Below, piece by piece: positions 1 through 7,796 of a stretch of 18,603 nt of DNA (position 1 is its first letter; each line of letters begins with the position of its first letter). The stretch lies in contig JAAZLP010000060.1 in the NCBI GenBank assembly GCA_012799265.1, positions 1 through 18,603 of the forward strand, read 5' to 3'. The notes beneath the pieces were generated by a model. The model did no database searches, was not told the origin of the DNA, and was given only the letters and a program-made list of their open reading frames with translations. The position numbers and the translations under genes are program-made. This DNA comes from Phyllobacteriaceae bacterium (GTDB taxonomy: Bacteria > Pseudomonadota > Alphaproteobacteria > Rhizobiales > Devosiaceae).

Positions 1-916
1 GATAGTGACCGCCACCAACGCCGGGCGCGATGCGCGGATAATTGGTGATGGTCAGATCATCGGTCATCAGCGTTGCGAAGGCGACGAGCTGGTTCGAGTT
101 CGACGGCATCATGGCCGACTTGCCCATCACCACCATGGTCGTTTCAAGCGGGCCATTAGTGTCGAGCGCCTGCGTTTCGGCGTCGACGCAGATCTTGTCG
201 GCGCGCATCTGGTTCCACATGGTGAACCATTCGATGGCCGCGTCGGCATCAAAGCCGAGCTTGCCGTCGGCGGTATAGAGCGCAAGGCCCTTCTGGCGGA
301 GCCAGTTGTCGAGCATGGGCTCGGAGCCCGAACCATCGGCGATGACGCGGATGCCGCCGCGGATATTCTTGGAGAGGAAAGCCTCACCCATGGCGCGGAT
401 GTCGTCATAGGTGGTGTCGCGGTTTGGCAGGTCGATGCCGGCTTCTTCGAAGGCAGAGACATTGACCAACTGGGCCACCGAATTGGCGCCGAGCGAAATG
501 CCATAGAGCTTACCGTCGACCTTGCCGCCTTCGAGCTGGTCTTCGTCAAAGCCGTCGAGCTTGAGCGCACCGCCGACATATTCATCAAGCGGGGCAATGG
601 CACCGCGCTTGGCGTATTCCACGATGAAACGATAATCCATCTGGATGATGTCGGGCGCGTTGCCGCCAGCGGTTTCGGTTGCGAGCTTGGGCCAGTAGTC
701 GCCCCAACCGAGGAAGCTGGAATCGACGTCGACGCCGTTGGCTGCCTTGAACAGGTCATTGACGCCATAGGTGCGGTCGGCGCGCGCCTGACCGCCCCAG
801 AAGAACTGGCGCAGGCCAGCGGACTGGGCGAAGCTCGGGCTGATACCAAGGGCTCCGGCAGCGGCCAGAGCGGAGGTTCCCATAAGGAACTGACGGCGAT
901 CGATTTTCAGAGTCAT
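1..916 (-). CDS. ABC transporter solute-binding protein, family 1 (partial, C-terminus off the left edge)
   Basis: Reading leftward from an ATG at 916, 305 codons are open to the window edge with no stop. The N-terminus has a twin-arginine motif (DRRQFLM) followed by an Ala-rich hydrophobic stretch and an SFAQ-type cleavage site near residue 31, so the protein is probably exported folded by the Tat system. The mature part (GVDVDSSFLGWGDYWPKL, then GNAPDIIQMDY) is typical of family 1 extracellular solute-binding proteins, which usually deliver sugars or related compounds to an ABC importer. The substrate cannot be told from this fragment. The start is fixed by a good GGGAGGA ribosome site 6 bases upstream. 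The gene is divergent from the LysR regulator across a 398-bp gap with several dyads, so that regulator may control it. The membrane and ATPase subunits are probably beyond the left edge. Confidence 0.85.
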   Translation of the reverse strand, partial: MTLKIDRRQFLMGTSALAAAGALGISPSFAQSAGLRQFFWGGQARADRTYGVNDLFKAANGVDVDSSFLGWGDYWPKLATETAGGNAPDIIQMDYRFIVEYAKRGAIAPLDEYVGGALKLDGFDEDQLEGGKVDGKLYGISLGANSVAQLVNVSAFEEAGIDLPNRDTTYDDIRAMGEAFLSKNIRGGIRVIADGSGSEPMLDNWLRQKGLALYTADGKLGFDADAAIEWFTMWNQMRADKICVDAETQALDTNGPLETTMVVMGKSAMMPSNSNQLVAFATLMTDDLTITNYPRIAPGVGGGHY

Positions 917-988
917 GTTTGTCCTCCCGTAATGCCTGCGCTCCCGACCATCGGGGCCTGCAGGACAGCGACTGGAAGTCGCTAAATC

Positions 989-1099
989 ACCAACTGGTTA
1001 CTATCGACCCTCCTCCGGATCGCTCATTCTGCCTCGCTTAGTAGCTGTTATTCCTCTACTTTCAGCGCTTTCGCCTTCTCACAAATAACCAGTCAGTTA
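989..1099. promoter_or_regulatory. Pair of inverted TAACCAGT elements, candidate operators
   Basis: ACCAACTGGT lies at 989-998 and extends to GGTTA at 1000. TAACCAGTCAGTTA lies at 1086-1099, a TAAC-N6-GTTA dyad. Both contain the 8-mer TAACCAGT, once on each strand. The TGGT/ACCA content resembles sites of FadR-type GntR regulators, but no such regulator is encoded in the window. They sit on the solute-binding-protein side of the gap. Their role as operators is inference. Confidence 0.3.
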
Positions 1100-1133
1100 C
1101 CGCGTCTATCATACTAAGGTCGAGCAGGGCAAG

Positions 1134-1151
1134 ATTCTTGTATGGAAGAAT
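1134..1151. promoter_or_regulatory. Perfect 18-bp dyad ATTCTT-N6-AAGAAT, candidate LysR-family site
   Basis: Two perfect 6-bp arms are separated by 6 bases, near the middle of the divergent gap between the solute-binding protein and LysR genes. LysR-type regulators commonly bind such interrupted dyads in divergent promoters. Here the T/A spacing is 12 rather than the canonical 11, so the assignment is tentative. Confidence 0.35.
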
Positions 1152-1288
1152 TTGGCGCGCCATGACGGCCCTCTGGTCATTCTCTCTAACGTTCTGGAAA
1201 TCCCCTTAGTCGACCCCACTCCCGAGCCGACACGGAGCAGTCTTGCGCAAAAGGGGGCGCTGGAAAACTACAAAATTACCGGCTTACT

Positions 1289-1303
1289 ATAGAGCCCATC
1301 TAT
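1289..1303. promoter_or_regulatory. ATAGA-N5-TCTAT dyad with T-N11-A spacing, candidate autoregulatory site
   Basis: This perfect interrupted dyad has the T-N11-A geometry typical of LysR-family boxes. It abuts the GGGAGGA ribosome site (1304-1310) of the LysR gene, where a bound regulator could block its own expression. The function is inferred from position and shape only. Confidence 0.35.
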
Positions 1304-1314
1304 GGGAGGAGCCT

Positions 1315-2238
1315 ATGGACAAGTTATTGCTACAGTTTTTGGCGGTGGCGGACACCGGATCGCTGAGCGCGGCAGCGACCGCCCTGCGCATTACCCAGCC
1401 GACACTCACCTTCAACATGCGCCGGCTGGAAGAAATGGTGGGTGCCCCGCTGTTCCAGCGCTCTTCCCGCGGCATGCGGCTCACCCGCTATGGCGAGACG
1501 CTTTATGAGAACGCCCGCGTGATGAACCGGCTCTATGACAATGCCATCACCGCCATTGCCGGGCAGAAGCGGGGTACGGAACGGGGCCTTGCCATCGGCA
1601 CCGGCTATTCCTGGTGGACGCTGTTCCTGCGCGATTTCATCATCGAGTATCAAAACGAATTTCCGGCCGCGCCGGTGCAGGCGAGCCTCGGGAACCAGCT
1701 GCGTCTGATGGACCAGCTGCTCTCGGGCGACATTTCCCTCTTTCTCGCCCATGAGATCGACGGGTTGAGCCCCAATATAGGTACCGATTTCGTGCCGCTG
1801 ACGCGGGTCTATAACGCCTTCTTCGTGCGCGAGGGCCATCCGCTGCTAGGCGCGCCTCGGACGCGGGCGGAAATCGACGCCTATCCCTTCGTCATCAGCT
1901 CACTTGCGGAAAGTCGGCACGAACGGTTCTTTGATCCGGCCCGGCGCCGGACGCGGGTCGAAACCATCTTTGATCGCGCGCACTATGCCTTCCGGAGCAA
2001 TTCACTGGCCGCCTGCGTCGACTATGCCCTCTCCACCGATGCAGCGCTGCAGCACACCCATGTGATGCGGGAGAATTTTGCGCAACGGGGCCTCTTTGAA
2101 GTCGAGCAGAGCCAGGAGCCGCGCTATGCGATCACTGGCATCTATGTTCTCCGGGAGAGGCGCGGCGAGGATCGGATCGAGGATCTGATCGCCCGGATCA
2201 CGAGAGCCTGCTACGCCGTGTTGCCGCCGCTTGATTGA
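1315..2238 (+). CDS. LysR-family transcriptional regulator
   Basis: This 307-residue protein has the usual LysR length. An N-terminal winged helix-turn-helix covers about residues 1-60 (GSLSAAATALRITQPTLT, then LEEMVGAPLFQRSSRG), followed by a linker helix and a C-terminal effector-binding domain from about residue 90. An upstream GTG at 1243 would add 24 residues of unlikely sequence. The ATG at 1315 is preferred because GGGAGGA lies 4 bases upstream and the protein then begins MDKLLLQFLAVADTGSL as the family does. The gene is divergent from an ABC solute-binding protein and lies 46 bp upstream of a FAD/Fe-S dehydrogenase, so it may regulate either or both. The effector is unknown. A T-N11-A dyad immediately before its ribosome site suggests autoregulation. 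Confidence 0.9.
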   Translation: MDKLLLQFLAVADTGSLSAAATALRITQPTLTFNMRRLEEMVGAPLFQRSSRGMRLTRYGETLYENARVMNRLYDNAITAIAGQKRGTERGLAIGTGYSWWTLFLRDFIIEYQNEFPAAPVQASLGNQLRLMDQLLSGDISLFLAHEIDGLSPNIGTDFVPLTRVYNAFFVREGHPLLGAPRTRAEIDAYPFVISSLAESRHERFFDPARRRTRVETIFDRAHYAFRSNSLAACVDYALSTDAALQHTHVMRENFAQRGLFEVEQSQEPRYAITGIYVLRERRGEDRIEDLIARITRACYAVLPPLD

Positions 2239-2248
2239 TGCGAAAAAT

Positions 2249-2263
2249 CTTCCCGCAGGGAAG
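2249..2263. terminator. Small hairpin after the LysR gene, possible terminator in the minus direction
   Basis: CTTCCC-GCA-GGGAAG forms a 6-bp stem with a 3-base loop, 10 bp after the LysR stop codon. In the plus direction no T-run follows. Read on the minus strand it is followed by ATTTTTCG, so it looks more like a stop for antisense transcription than for the LysR gene. Confidence 0.3.
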
Positions 2264-2275
2264 CTAACATGTTAG
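2264..2275. promoter_or_regulatory. Perfect 12-bp palindrome CTAACATGTTAG just upstream of the FAD/Fe-S dehydrogenase
   Basis: The palindrome ends 9 bp before the ATG at 2285 and occupies the place where a ribosome site or a near-leaderless promoter would be. A repressor bound there could block expression of the dehydrogenase. No clear Shine-Dalgarno is visible around it. The binding protein is unknown. Confidence 0.4.
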
Positions 2276-2284
2276 TCTAGGCGC

Positions 2285-5212
2285 ATGCAGCAAGCCTCTA
2301 CTCTAGACCCCGTCGGATCACTTCAACCCAAGGCACCCAGCCCCGACCGCCTCGCGGCCGGCGAACGCGTGGCCGCGCGCCTCAAGGGCGTCATCAAGGG
2401 CGCGATCCATACCGATCCGCTGATGACCTATGCCTGGAGCGGGGATGCCAGTTCCTACCGGCTGATCCCGGCCGTGGTAGTGTTCGTTAATTCCGAGGAC
2501 GATGTCCGCGCCGTCTTCAAGGCCGCGCGTGCCGAAGGATTGCCGGTGACGTTCCGGGCGGCCGGCACTTCGCTCTCGGGGCAGGCACAGACCGATGGCG
2601 TATTGGCTGTGTTGGGGGATGGCTGGCGCAAGCTGTCCATCCATGAGGGGGCAGAGCAGATCACGCTGGGACCGGCGATCATCGTCGCCGAGGCCAACCG
2701 CGCGCTAAAACCCTTCAACAAGAAGATCGGGCCGGACCCGGCAAGCCAGGCGACCTGCAAGATCGGCGGCGTGGTCAACAACAACTCGTCTGGCATGTGC
2801 TGCGGGGTGGCGCAGAACACCTATCACACCATGGCACGCCTTCGGATCGTGCTGACCGACGGGACGATGCTGGATTCGGGCGATGCGGCAAGCCGCGATG
2901 CGTTCCGCATCAGCCATGCAGAGCTGCTCAAAGGCCTTCACCAATTGCATCACGAGGTGATGGCGGATGAGGAGCTGGTAGCGCTGATCCGGCACAAATA
3001 CCGGATCAAGAATACGGTCGGCTATTCGATCAATGCGCTGGTCGATTATCACGACCCGCTCGACATTCTCACCCATCTCATCGTCGGCTCGGAAGGCACG
3101 CTCGGTTTTGTCGCCGAGGTCACCTACAACACGGTGCCCGAGCATCCGTTCAAGGCAACGGGGCTCATCCCCTTCCCCGATCCGCAGTCCGCTGGTCGCG
3201 CCATTATCGAAATGGCCAATGGCGGGGTGCAGGTGACGACCGGCATCACGGCGGCCGAATATAGCGAGCGCCGGGCGCTGGCGACGGTGGAGCATTTGGC
3301 ACCCATGGCGCCGCTCCTGCCCTGGCTGACGGAGAATTCGCCGGCGGTGCTGATCGACGTGACGGCGCCGGATGCAGAAACGCTGGCAGCGGAAGTCGCC
3401 AAGGCGGAAGACCTGCTGCGCCGACATGGGGCGACGCATATCGAGTTCTCGACGGACGAGCATCGCAGTCACGCGCTCTGGGATATCCGCAAGGGCTTCT
3501 TTACCTCGGGTGGCGCGGCGCGGCCCAAGGGCACATCGATGCTGACCGAAGACGTGGCGGCGCCGATCGAGCGGCTGGCCGAATTCGTGGTCGACATGCG
3601 CAATCTGCTCGATGCGCATGGCTATGACGACGCGATCATTTTCGGGCACGCGCTGGCGGGCAATCTCCACTTCCAGATGAGCGACAACTTTGCCCAGCCC
3701 GGTGCTGCGGAAAAGTTCGACATCTTCAATCAGGAACTCTCCGAGTTGGTCTCGGTGCGCTATGGCGGCTCGCTCAAGGCCGAACATGGCACGGGCCGCG
3801 CCATTGCGCCCTTCGTGGAAGCGGAATGGGGCAGCAAGGCCTATGCGATCATGCATCGGATCAAGGCGCTGTTTGACCCGGAAAAGCTGCTCAATCCGGG
3901 TGTGCTGCTCAATGACGATCCCAAGATCCACATCAAGAATCTGAAGGTCATGCCGCTGGCGGACGATCTGGTGGACCTCTGCATTGAATGCGGGTTCTGC
4001 GAGCCAGCCTGCCCCAGCCATCACATGACGCTGACGCCGCGCCAGCGCATTGCCGTGACGCGCGAGCGGGCGCGGCTTCGCGAAACGGGCGAAGACCCGG
4101 CGCGGCTGGCGCGGTTTGAGGCCGATTTCCAGTATGCCGGGATGGATACCTGCGCGGCGTGCAATCTCTGCTCGCTGCGCTGCCCGGTGGGGATCGAAAC
4201 CGGCACCATGATCATCGGCGAACGCGCGAATCGGCGTGGCAAGACGGCACAATCGGTGGCCGAATTTACCGCCGACCATCTGGGCGCGGTCGAAAGCTTC
4301 ATGCGCGGTGGGTTGGGCCTTGCCGACGTGGCGCGCGCGGTCATTCCGGCGCCGGCGGTGGAAGCGATCACCGAAACGGCACGCAAGATCACGGACAAGA
4401 AGATGCCGCGTGTTTCCCGAGCGCTGCATAACGGCCCCGGCGCCCCCAAGGCGAAGGACAATCGGCAGGATCCGCGCAAGAGCGGGTTCCCGGTGCCGAT
4501 TTCGCAGTCGGGACGGCCAAGCATCGTCTATTTCCCGGCATGTCCGAGCCGCATGTTTGGCGCGCCCAAGACCAGCCACGGCCTCCTCGATACGCCGCAG
4601 GCCATGGTGACGCTGCTTGAGCGGGCCGGATATGATGTGATCGTGCCGGAAAAGCTCAATGGCCAATGCTGCGGGCAACCGTTCCAGTCGAAAGGCTTTC
4701 CTGAGCAGGCGGCCCAAGTCGGCGGCGCGCTCAAGGCTGAGCTGTCGCAGCTCTCTTATGGCGGACAATTGAGCGTTGTGACCGACGCCTCAACCTGCGC
4801 CAAGCATCTCAAGGAATTTCCGGGCGATGCCGTGGTCAATGACTCGGCGCAGTTCCTCGTCGAGCATGTGCTGCCGAAGCTGACGATTACCCAGAAGCTG
4901 TCGTCGATTGCAGTGCACCACAATTGCTCGGCGCAGCGCTTGGCAGAACAACCGGCGACGGAAGCCCTGGCGGCAGCCTGCGCGGAGAAGGTTGCCGTTC
5001 TGAACTCCATTACCTGCTGCGGCTATGCAGGCGACAAGGGGCTCTTCATTCCCGAGCTCAATGCGCATGCCACGCGGCGCGTCGGCAATGACATTCCGGA
5101 TGGGTGCGAACTGGGCGCTTCGACGGTGTCGACCTGTGCGTCGGGGCTGACGGAGCGGGCGGGCGTGCCGTTTGTCAGTCTCGCGAGCCTCCTCGAATGG
5201 GCGTCGCGCTAA
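2285..5212 (+). CDS. FAD-linked 2-hydroxyacid (D-lactate-type) dehydrogenase with fused Fe-S and CCG domains
   Basis: This 975-residue protein resembles YdiJ and Dld-II type fusions. Such enzymes oxidise D-lactate or D-2-hydroxyglutarate-like acids and pass electrons through Fe-S clusters to the respiratory chain. An FAD-binding domain lies at about residues 50-270 with FRAAGTSLSGQA and GGVVNNNSSGMCCG, followed by a FAD-oxidase C-terminal domain to about 540 (GSLKAEHGTGR near its end). Two 4Fe-4S motifs follow: C566/C569/C572/C576 and C623/C626/C629/C633. The C-terminal part has CCG-type cysteines at 795-796 (GQCCGQPF) and 911-912 (TCCGYAGDKG). No signal peptide or membrane segment is seen, so it is probably cytoplasmic or peripheral. 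The exact substrate is not determined. The start lacks a clear ribosome site, and a palindrome lies just upstream. It may be read from its own promoter or with the LysR gene 46 bp before. Confidence 0.88.
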   Translation: MQQASTLDPVGSLQPKAPSPDRLAAGERVAARLKGVIKGAIHTDPLMTYAWSGDASSYRLIPAVVVFVNSEDDVRAVFKAARAEGLPVTFRAAGTSLSGQAQTDGVLAVLGDGWRKLSIHEGAEQITLGPAIIVAEANRALKPFNKKIGPDPASQATCKIGGVVNNNSSGMCCGVAQNTYHTMARLRIVLTDGTMLDSGDAASRDAFRISHAELLKGLHQLHHEVMADEELVALIRHKYRIKNTVGYSINALVDYHDPLDILTHLIVGSEGTLGFVAEVTYNTVPEHPFKATGLIPFPDPQSAGRAIIEMANGGVQVTTGITAAEYSERRALATVEHLAPMAPLLPWLTENSPAVLIDVTAPDAETLAAEVAKAEDLLRRHGATHIEFSTDEHRSHALWDIRKGFFTSGGAARPKGTSMLTEDVAAPIERLAEFVVDMRNLLDAHGYDDAIIFGHALAGNLHFQMSDNFAQPGAAEKFDIFNQELSELVSVRYGGSLKAEHGTGRAIAPFVEAEWGSKAYAIMHRIKALFDPEKLLNPGVLLNDDPKIHIKNLKVMPLADDLVDLCIECGFCEPACPSHHMTLTPRQRIAVTRERARLRETGEDPARLARFEADFQYAGMDTCAACNLCSLRCPVGIETGTMIIGERANRRGKTAQSVAEFTADHLGAVESFMRGGLGLADVARAVIPAPAVEAITETARKITDKKMPRVSRALHNGPGAPKAKDNRQDPRKSGFPVPISQSGRPSIVYFPACPSRMFGAPKTSHGLLDTPQAMVTLLERAGYDVIVPEKLNGQCCGQPFQSKGFPEQAAQVGGALKAELSQLSYGGQLSVVTDASTCAKHLKEFPGDAVVNDSAQFLVEHVLPKLTITQKLSSIAVHHNCSAQRLAEQPATEALAAACAEKVAVLNSITCCGYAGDKGLFIPELNAHATRRVGNDIPDGCELGASTVSTCASGLTERAGVPFVSLASLLEWASR

Positions 5213-5213
5213 G

Positions 5214-5241
5214 AAAAAGGGGGCGTCGCTGACGCCCCCTT
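5214..5241. terminator. Strong bidirectional rho-independent terminator between convergent genes
   Basis: GGGGGCGTC (5219-5227) and GACGCCCCC (5231-5239) form a 9-bp stem with a GCT loop, extended by two A-T pairs. Read on the minus strand it runs into TTTTTCTTAG, a good U-tract for the SH3-like gene ending at 5243. It also lies directly after the stop of the FAD/Fe-S dehydrogenase. Confidence 0.85.
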
Positions 5242-5242
5242 A

Positions 5243-5797
5243 TCAATCAAACACTTCGTTGGGATAGACGCCCCAAAGCTCTTCCTGGCGGACCCAGCCG
5301 GAATAGCTGGCGCGTTCGCCGGGCTGGCCGGCCGAGACGTCGCACCAGGTCCCGGTGCATTCCTTGATGGAAACCTTTGCCCCGGCAGCAAGGCGCGCGC
5401 GCAGGGCCGAGTTCTCGTTCGCCTGGGCATGCATGCCGACTTCGCCATTGGCCATGATGGGCGCAGCATAACCGGCGCGGGCACCGGCAAGCAGGCTCTG
5501 GTGGACCCAGCCCTCATCGCCTTCGGCATCGCGAATTTTGCGCCAGGTATCGAATTCCTGGATGATCTCAACGGGAATGCCGGAGACCAGATAGTTCCAC
5601 GCAATGTCATAGCGCGTGCCCGGACCGACGCGAACATTGATGGGATTGGAGCGGGTGGTGACGAATCGCGGCAGCGGCAAACCGCTGGGATTATCCTGCG
5701 CCAGGACGGGTGCAGCCGCCATCGGCGCTGCAAATGCCGCTAAGAAAACAAAAAAAATGGCGCGGGCGCGGCCCAGAATTTCGGCCAAACAGAACAT
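5243..5797 (-). CDS. Exported protein with two bacterial SH3-like domains
   Basis: This 184-residue protein begins MFCLAEILGRARAIFFVFLA, a basic then hydrophobic signal peptide ending at an APVLAQ cleavage site, so it is probably periplasmic. The first SH3-like repeat (about residues 45-100) holds NPINVRVGPGTRYDIAW and GDEGWVHQSLL. The second (about 110-180) holds ANENSALRARLAAGAKV, a short C-x-x-x-x-C pair (ECTGTWC) and SGWVRQEELWG. Such COG3807/SH3_4 proteins are thought to bind cell-wall or peptide ligands, and the ligand is not known here. An in-frame start at 5974 would add 59 residues of non-coding-like sequence, so I chose the ATG before the signal peptide, although its ribosome site is weak. 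It is divergent from the D-2-hydroxyacid dehydrogenase homologue and ends at the shared terminator. Confidence 0.78.
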   Translation of the reverse strand: MFCLAEILGRARAIFFVFLAAFAAPMAAAPVLAQDNPSGLPLPRFVTTRSNPINVRVGPGTRYDIAWNYLVSGIPVEIIQEFDTWRKIRDAEGDEGWVHQSLLAGARAGYAAPIMANGEVGMHAQANENSALRARLAAGAKVSIKECTGTWCDVSAGQPGERASYSGWVRQEELWGVYPNEVFD

Positions 5798-5839
5798 CAC
5801 TTTGCAGACGCGTTGGAATTGCCCTATCACTAGGTCATG

Positions 5840-5862
5840 AACCTTAATGGTCGCTGAAGGTT
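5840..5862. promoter_or_regulatory. AACCTT-N11-AAGGTT dyad in the divergent SH3-like/dehydrogenase promoter gap
   Basis: Two perfect 6-bp arms are separated by 11 bases, giving the T-N11-A geometry of LysR-family sites. The dyad is about midway in the 104-bp gap between the two divergent starts (5797 and 5902), so one bound regulator could affect both genes. The regulator is unknown. Confidence 0.4.
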
Positions 5863-5901
5863 GGCATCGTTCCAGCCGCAGCTGTCCGCCATCTGGTGCA
5901 C

Positions 5902-6921
5902 ATGAACTCAGACAAACCGAAAATCCTTGTGACGCGACGGCTGCCGGCCAGCATTGAATCGCGCATGGCGACATTGTTCGATTGCAAGATCAATGAAGCC
6001 GACAAGGCGCTGACCGGCGCGGACATTCTGGCGGGTCTTGACGGCAGGGATGTCCTGGTTTCGACCATTACCGACCGCATCGACGCCGAGCTGATCGGCA
6101 AACTGCCGGACAGCGTGCGACTGATCGCGCAGTTCGGCAATGGCGTCGACAATATTGATCTTGAGGCGGCTTGGGCGGCGGGGCTCACCGTCACCAATAC
6201 GCCATCCGTCCTCACCGAAGACACGGCCGATATGGCCACGGCGCTGATGCTCGCCCTGCCCCGACGTCTGGTCGAGGGCACGCAGATACTGCTGCGCGAC
6301 CGCACCTGGGCGGGCTGGTCACCGACATCGATGCTGGGGCACCGGCTGCGCGGCAAGGCGCTGGGCGTGGTCGGCATGGGCCGGATCGGCACCGCGGTGG
6401 CGCATCGGGCGCGGGCTTTCGGGCTTTCGATCCATTATTATTCCCGCCAGCAAAGGCCGCTGGCGGTGGAGACGCCGCTGGGCGCGCGCTACTGGGACAA
6501 TCTCGATGCCATGCTGGAAGAGGTCGATATTGTCTCTCTCCACACGCCGCTGACACGCGACACGCATCACATCCTCTCGGCGGAGCGGATGGCGCTGATG
6601 AAGCCCGGCGCCTATGTCGTCAATGTCAGCCGTCCCGAACTGCTGGACGAGGCTGCGCTGATCGAGCGGCTGGAAGCGGACCTGCTCGCCGGGGCCGCGC
6701 TTGATGTCTTTGACAATAGCAATGGCATCAATCCGCGTCTGCTTGCGCTCGCCGAAAAGGGCAGCGTGGTGCTGACCGGTCACATGGCGTCGGCAACGCT
6801 GGAAGCGCGGATCGAGATGGGCGAGGCGGTGATCGTCAATATCCGCGCCTTCATGGATGGCCATCAGCCGCCGCATCGCCTCCTGCCGGACAAACTGCTG
6901 GCGCGGGCCGCGCGCGCCTGA
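5902..6921 (+). CDS. D-2-hydroxyacid dehydrogenase homologue (glyoxylate/hydroxypyruvate reductase-like) with an altered active site
   Basis: This 339-residue protein has the two-domain D-isomer-specific 2-hydroxyacid dehydrogenase layout. The substrate-domain motif FGNGVDNIDLEAA lies at about residues 75-88, and the NAD(P) Rossmann motif GVVGMGRIGTAVA lies at about 154-166. The Arg of the active site is present in VVNVSRPELLDEAAL, and the His in VVLTGHMASATLEAR. The catalytic Glu usually found in a GEP triplet is absent: the matching stretch reads DVFDNSNGINPRLL. Family members reduce glyoxylate, hydroxypyruvate or other 2-keto acids, but with this change activity is uncertain. The ATG at 5902 is favoured, and a GTG at 5896 would add two residues. 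No strong ribosome site is visible. It is divergent from the SH3-like gene, and its context with the FAD dehydrogenase hints at 2-hydroxyacid metabolism. Confidence 0.85.
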   Translation: MNSDKPKILVTRRLPASIESRMATLFDCKINEADKALTGADILAGLDGRDVLVSTITDRIDAELIGKLPDSVRLIAQFGNGVDNIDLEAAWAAGLTVTNTPSVLTEDTADMATALMLALPRRLVEGTQILLRDRTWAGWSPTSMLGHRLRGKALGVVGMGRIGTAVAHRARAFGLSIHYYSRQQRPLAVETPLGARYWDNLDAMLEEVDIVSLHTPLTRDTHHILSAERMALMKPGAYVVNVSRPELLDEAALIERLEADLLAGAALDVFDNSNGINPRLLALAEKGSVVLTGHMASATLEARIEMGEAVIVNIRAFMDGHQPPHRLLPDKLLARAARA

Positions 6922-7094
6922 GGCTGCAGCGAACTGTTGCAGCAATCCCCCAACGGCCTGCCCTTTGCGCCCTTTGTCCCTGCCGGGCCTTGCGTCCACC
7001 CGGCATCAATCCTAATCGTCGGCTATCGGCAGCTGGCGAGGGTTGCTGCCGAGAGGGTGGGGCATCATGCCTCGGTTCGCTATGGGAGAGCCCC

Positions 7095-7763
7095 TTGGCT
7101 TTCAAGAAGTTTGCACTGCCGCTTGTGGCGCTGGCCGCGTTGACCGGTCCTGTCATTGGGCAGGATGGCGGTAATCATGGCCTGCCGATCAGCAGCGCCG
7201 GTAATCTACTGGAACTGGCGACGCTCGGACACAAGGTGGTGATGCCTTTCCCGGCCTGGCTTGCCGACCGATCGCCGGATGCGGCTTCGCTGCGCGATAT
7301 CACGACGGTGAAATTCTCGGAAATCGGCGACCAGGCGACGCTCGAAATCTATCCCCGCGGCGAGGGCGAGGCGTTCTGGAGCACGCTTTATGGTGCGCGC
7401 ATTACCCGCCAGGCGGACGCGACGCTGGAGCAGATGCGCAGCGTGATCATCGATGTCTATGCCCGCGCCTGCCGTCCGGAAACCGTGGCGCTGTTCCAGC
7501 TTGAGCCGGATGAAGGAGATGCCATTCCCCCGCTCGGCTTTGTCTGTGGCGAATACCTTCACGCCACCGGTTATGTGGGCAGGGGCGAGGTCATGGTGAT
7601 GGGCTTTTACAAGTCCGAAACCGGCTCTGCCATGATCTACCAGGAATGGCAGGGAGAGGCGTTCAATCCATCGGATTCGACGACCTGGCCGGTCTCCACG
7701 GAAGAGATCGAAGCGCGTATCGCCCAGCTCAAGACCGAAATCGCATTCGGTCCCGTGGATTGA
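7095..7763 (+). CDS. Exported protein of unknown function upstream of rbfA
   Basis: I do not recognise this 222-residue protein. It begins (TTG as Met) MAFKKFALPLVALAALTGPV, a basic then hydrophobic signal peptide with a likely cut after PVIGQ, so it is predicted to be periplasmic. The mature part is mixed alpha/beta in character with no membrane segment. It has two Cys (ACRPETV and GFVCGEY) that could form a disulfide. The TTG at 7095 is chosen because GGGAGAG lies just upstream (7084-7090) and the signal peptide follows immediately. A longer in-frame reading from 6990 adds 35 residues of implausible sequence. It ends 33 bp before rbfA on the same strand and may be cotranscribed with it. The 173 bp before it holds no evident gene. 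Confidence 0.7.
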   Translation: MAFKKFALPLVALAALTGPVIGQDGGNHGLPISSAGNLLELATLGHKVVMPFPAWLADRSPDAASLRDITTVKFSEIGDQATLEIYPRGEGEAFWSTLYGARITRQADATLEQMRSVIIDVYARACRPETVALFQLEPDEGDAIPPLGFVCGEYLHATGYVGRGEVMVMGFYKSETGSAMIYQEWQGEAFNPSDSTTWPVSTEEIEARIAQLKTEIAFGPVD

Positions 7764-7796
7764 CGGCGGGCCGCTGAAGGCCTAAGCCGCAAGCCC

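Larger units (their letters stand above)
917..1314. promoter_or_regulatory. Divergent intergenic control region between the solute-binding protein and LysR genes
   Basis: This 398-bp gap has no convincing gene and must hold the promoters for both flanking genes. It contains an ATTCTT-N6-AAGAAT dyad (1134-1151), an ATAGA-N5-TCTAT dyad just before the lysR ribosome site (1289-1303), and two oppositely oriented TAACCAGT elements (993-1000 and 1086-1093). I could not pick -35/-10 boxes with confidence. Confidence 0.6.

Noticed and set aside
5..985. 326-codon plus-strand frame at the left end
   Set aside because: It is antisense to the solute-binding protein, which has a Tat signal, a ribosome site and family motifs.
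2705..4768. 687-codon open frame on the minus strand
   Set aside because: It is antisense to the well-supported FAD/Fe-S dehydrogenase, is Arg/His-rich and has no family motifs. GC-rich codon bias produces such shadows.
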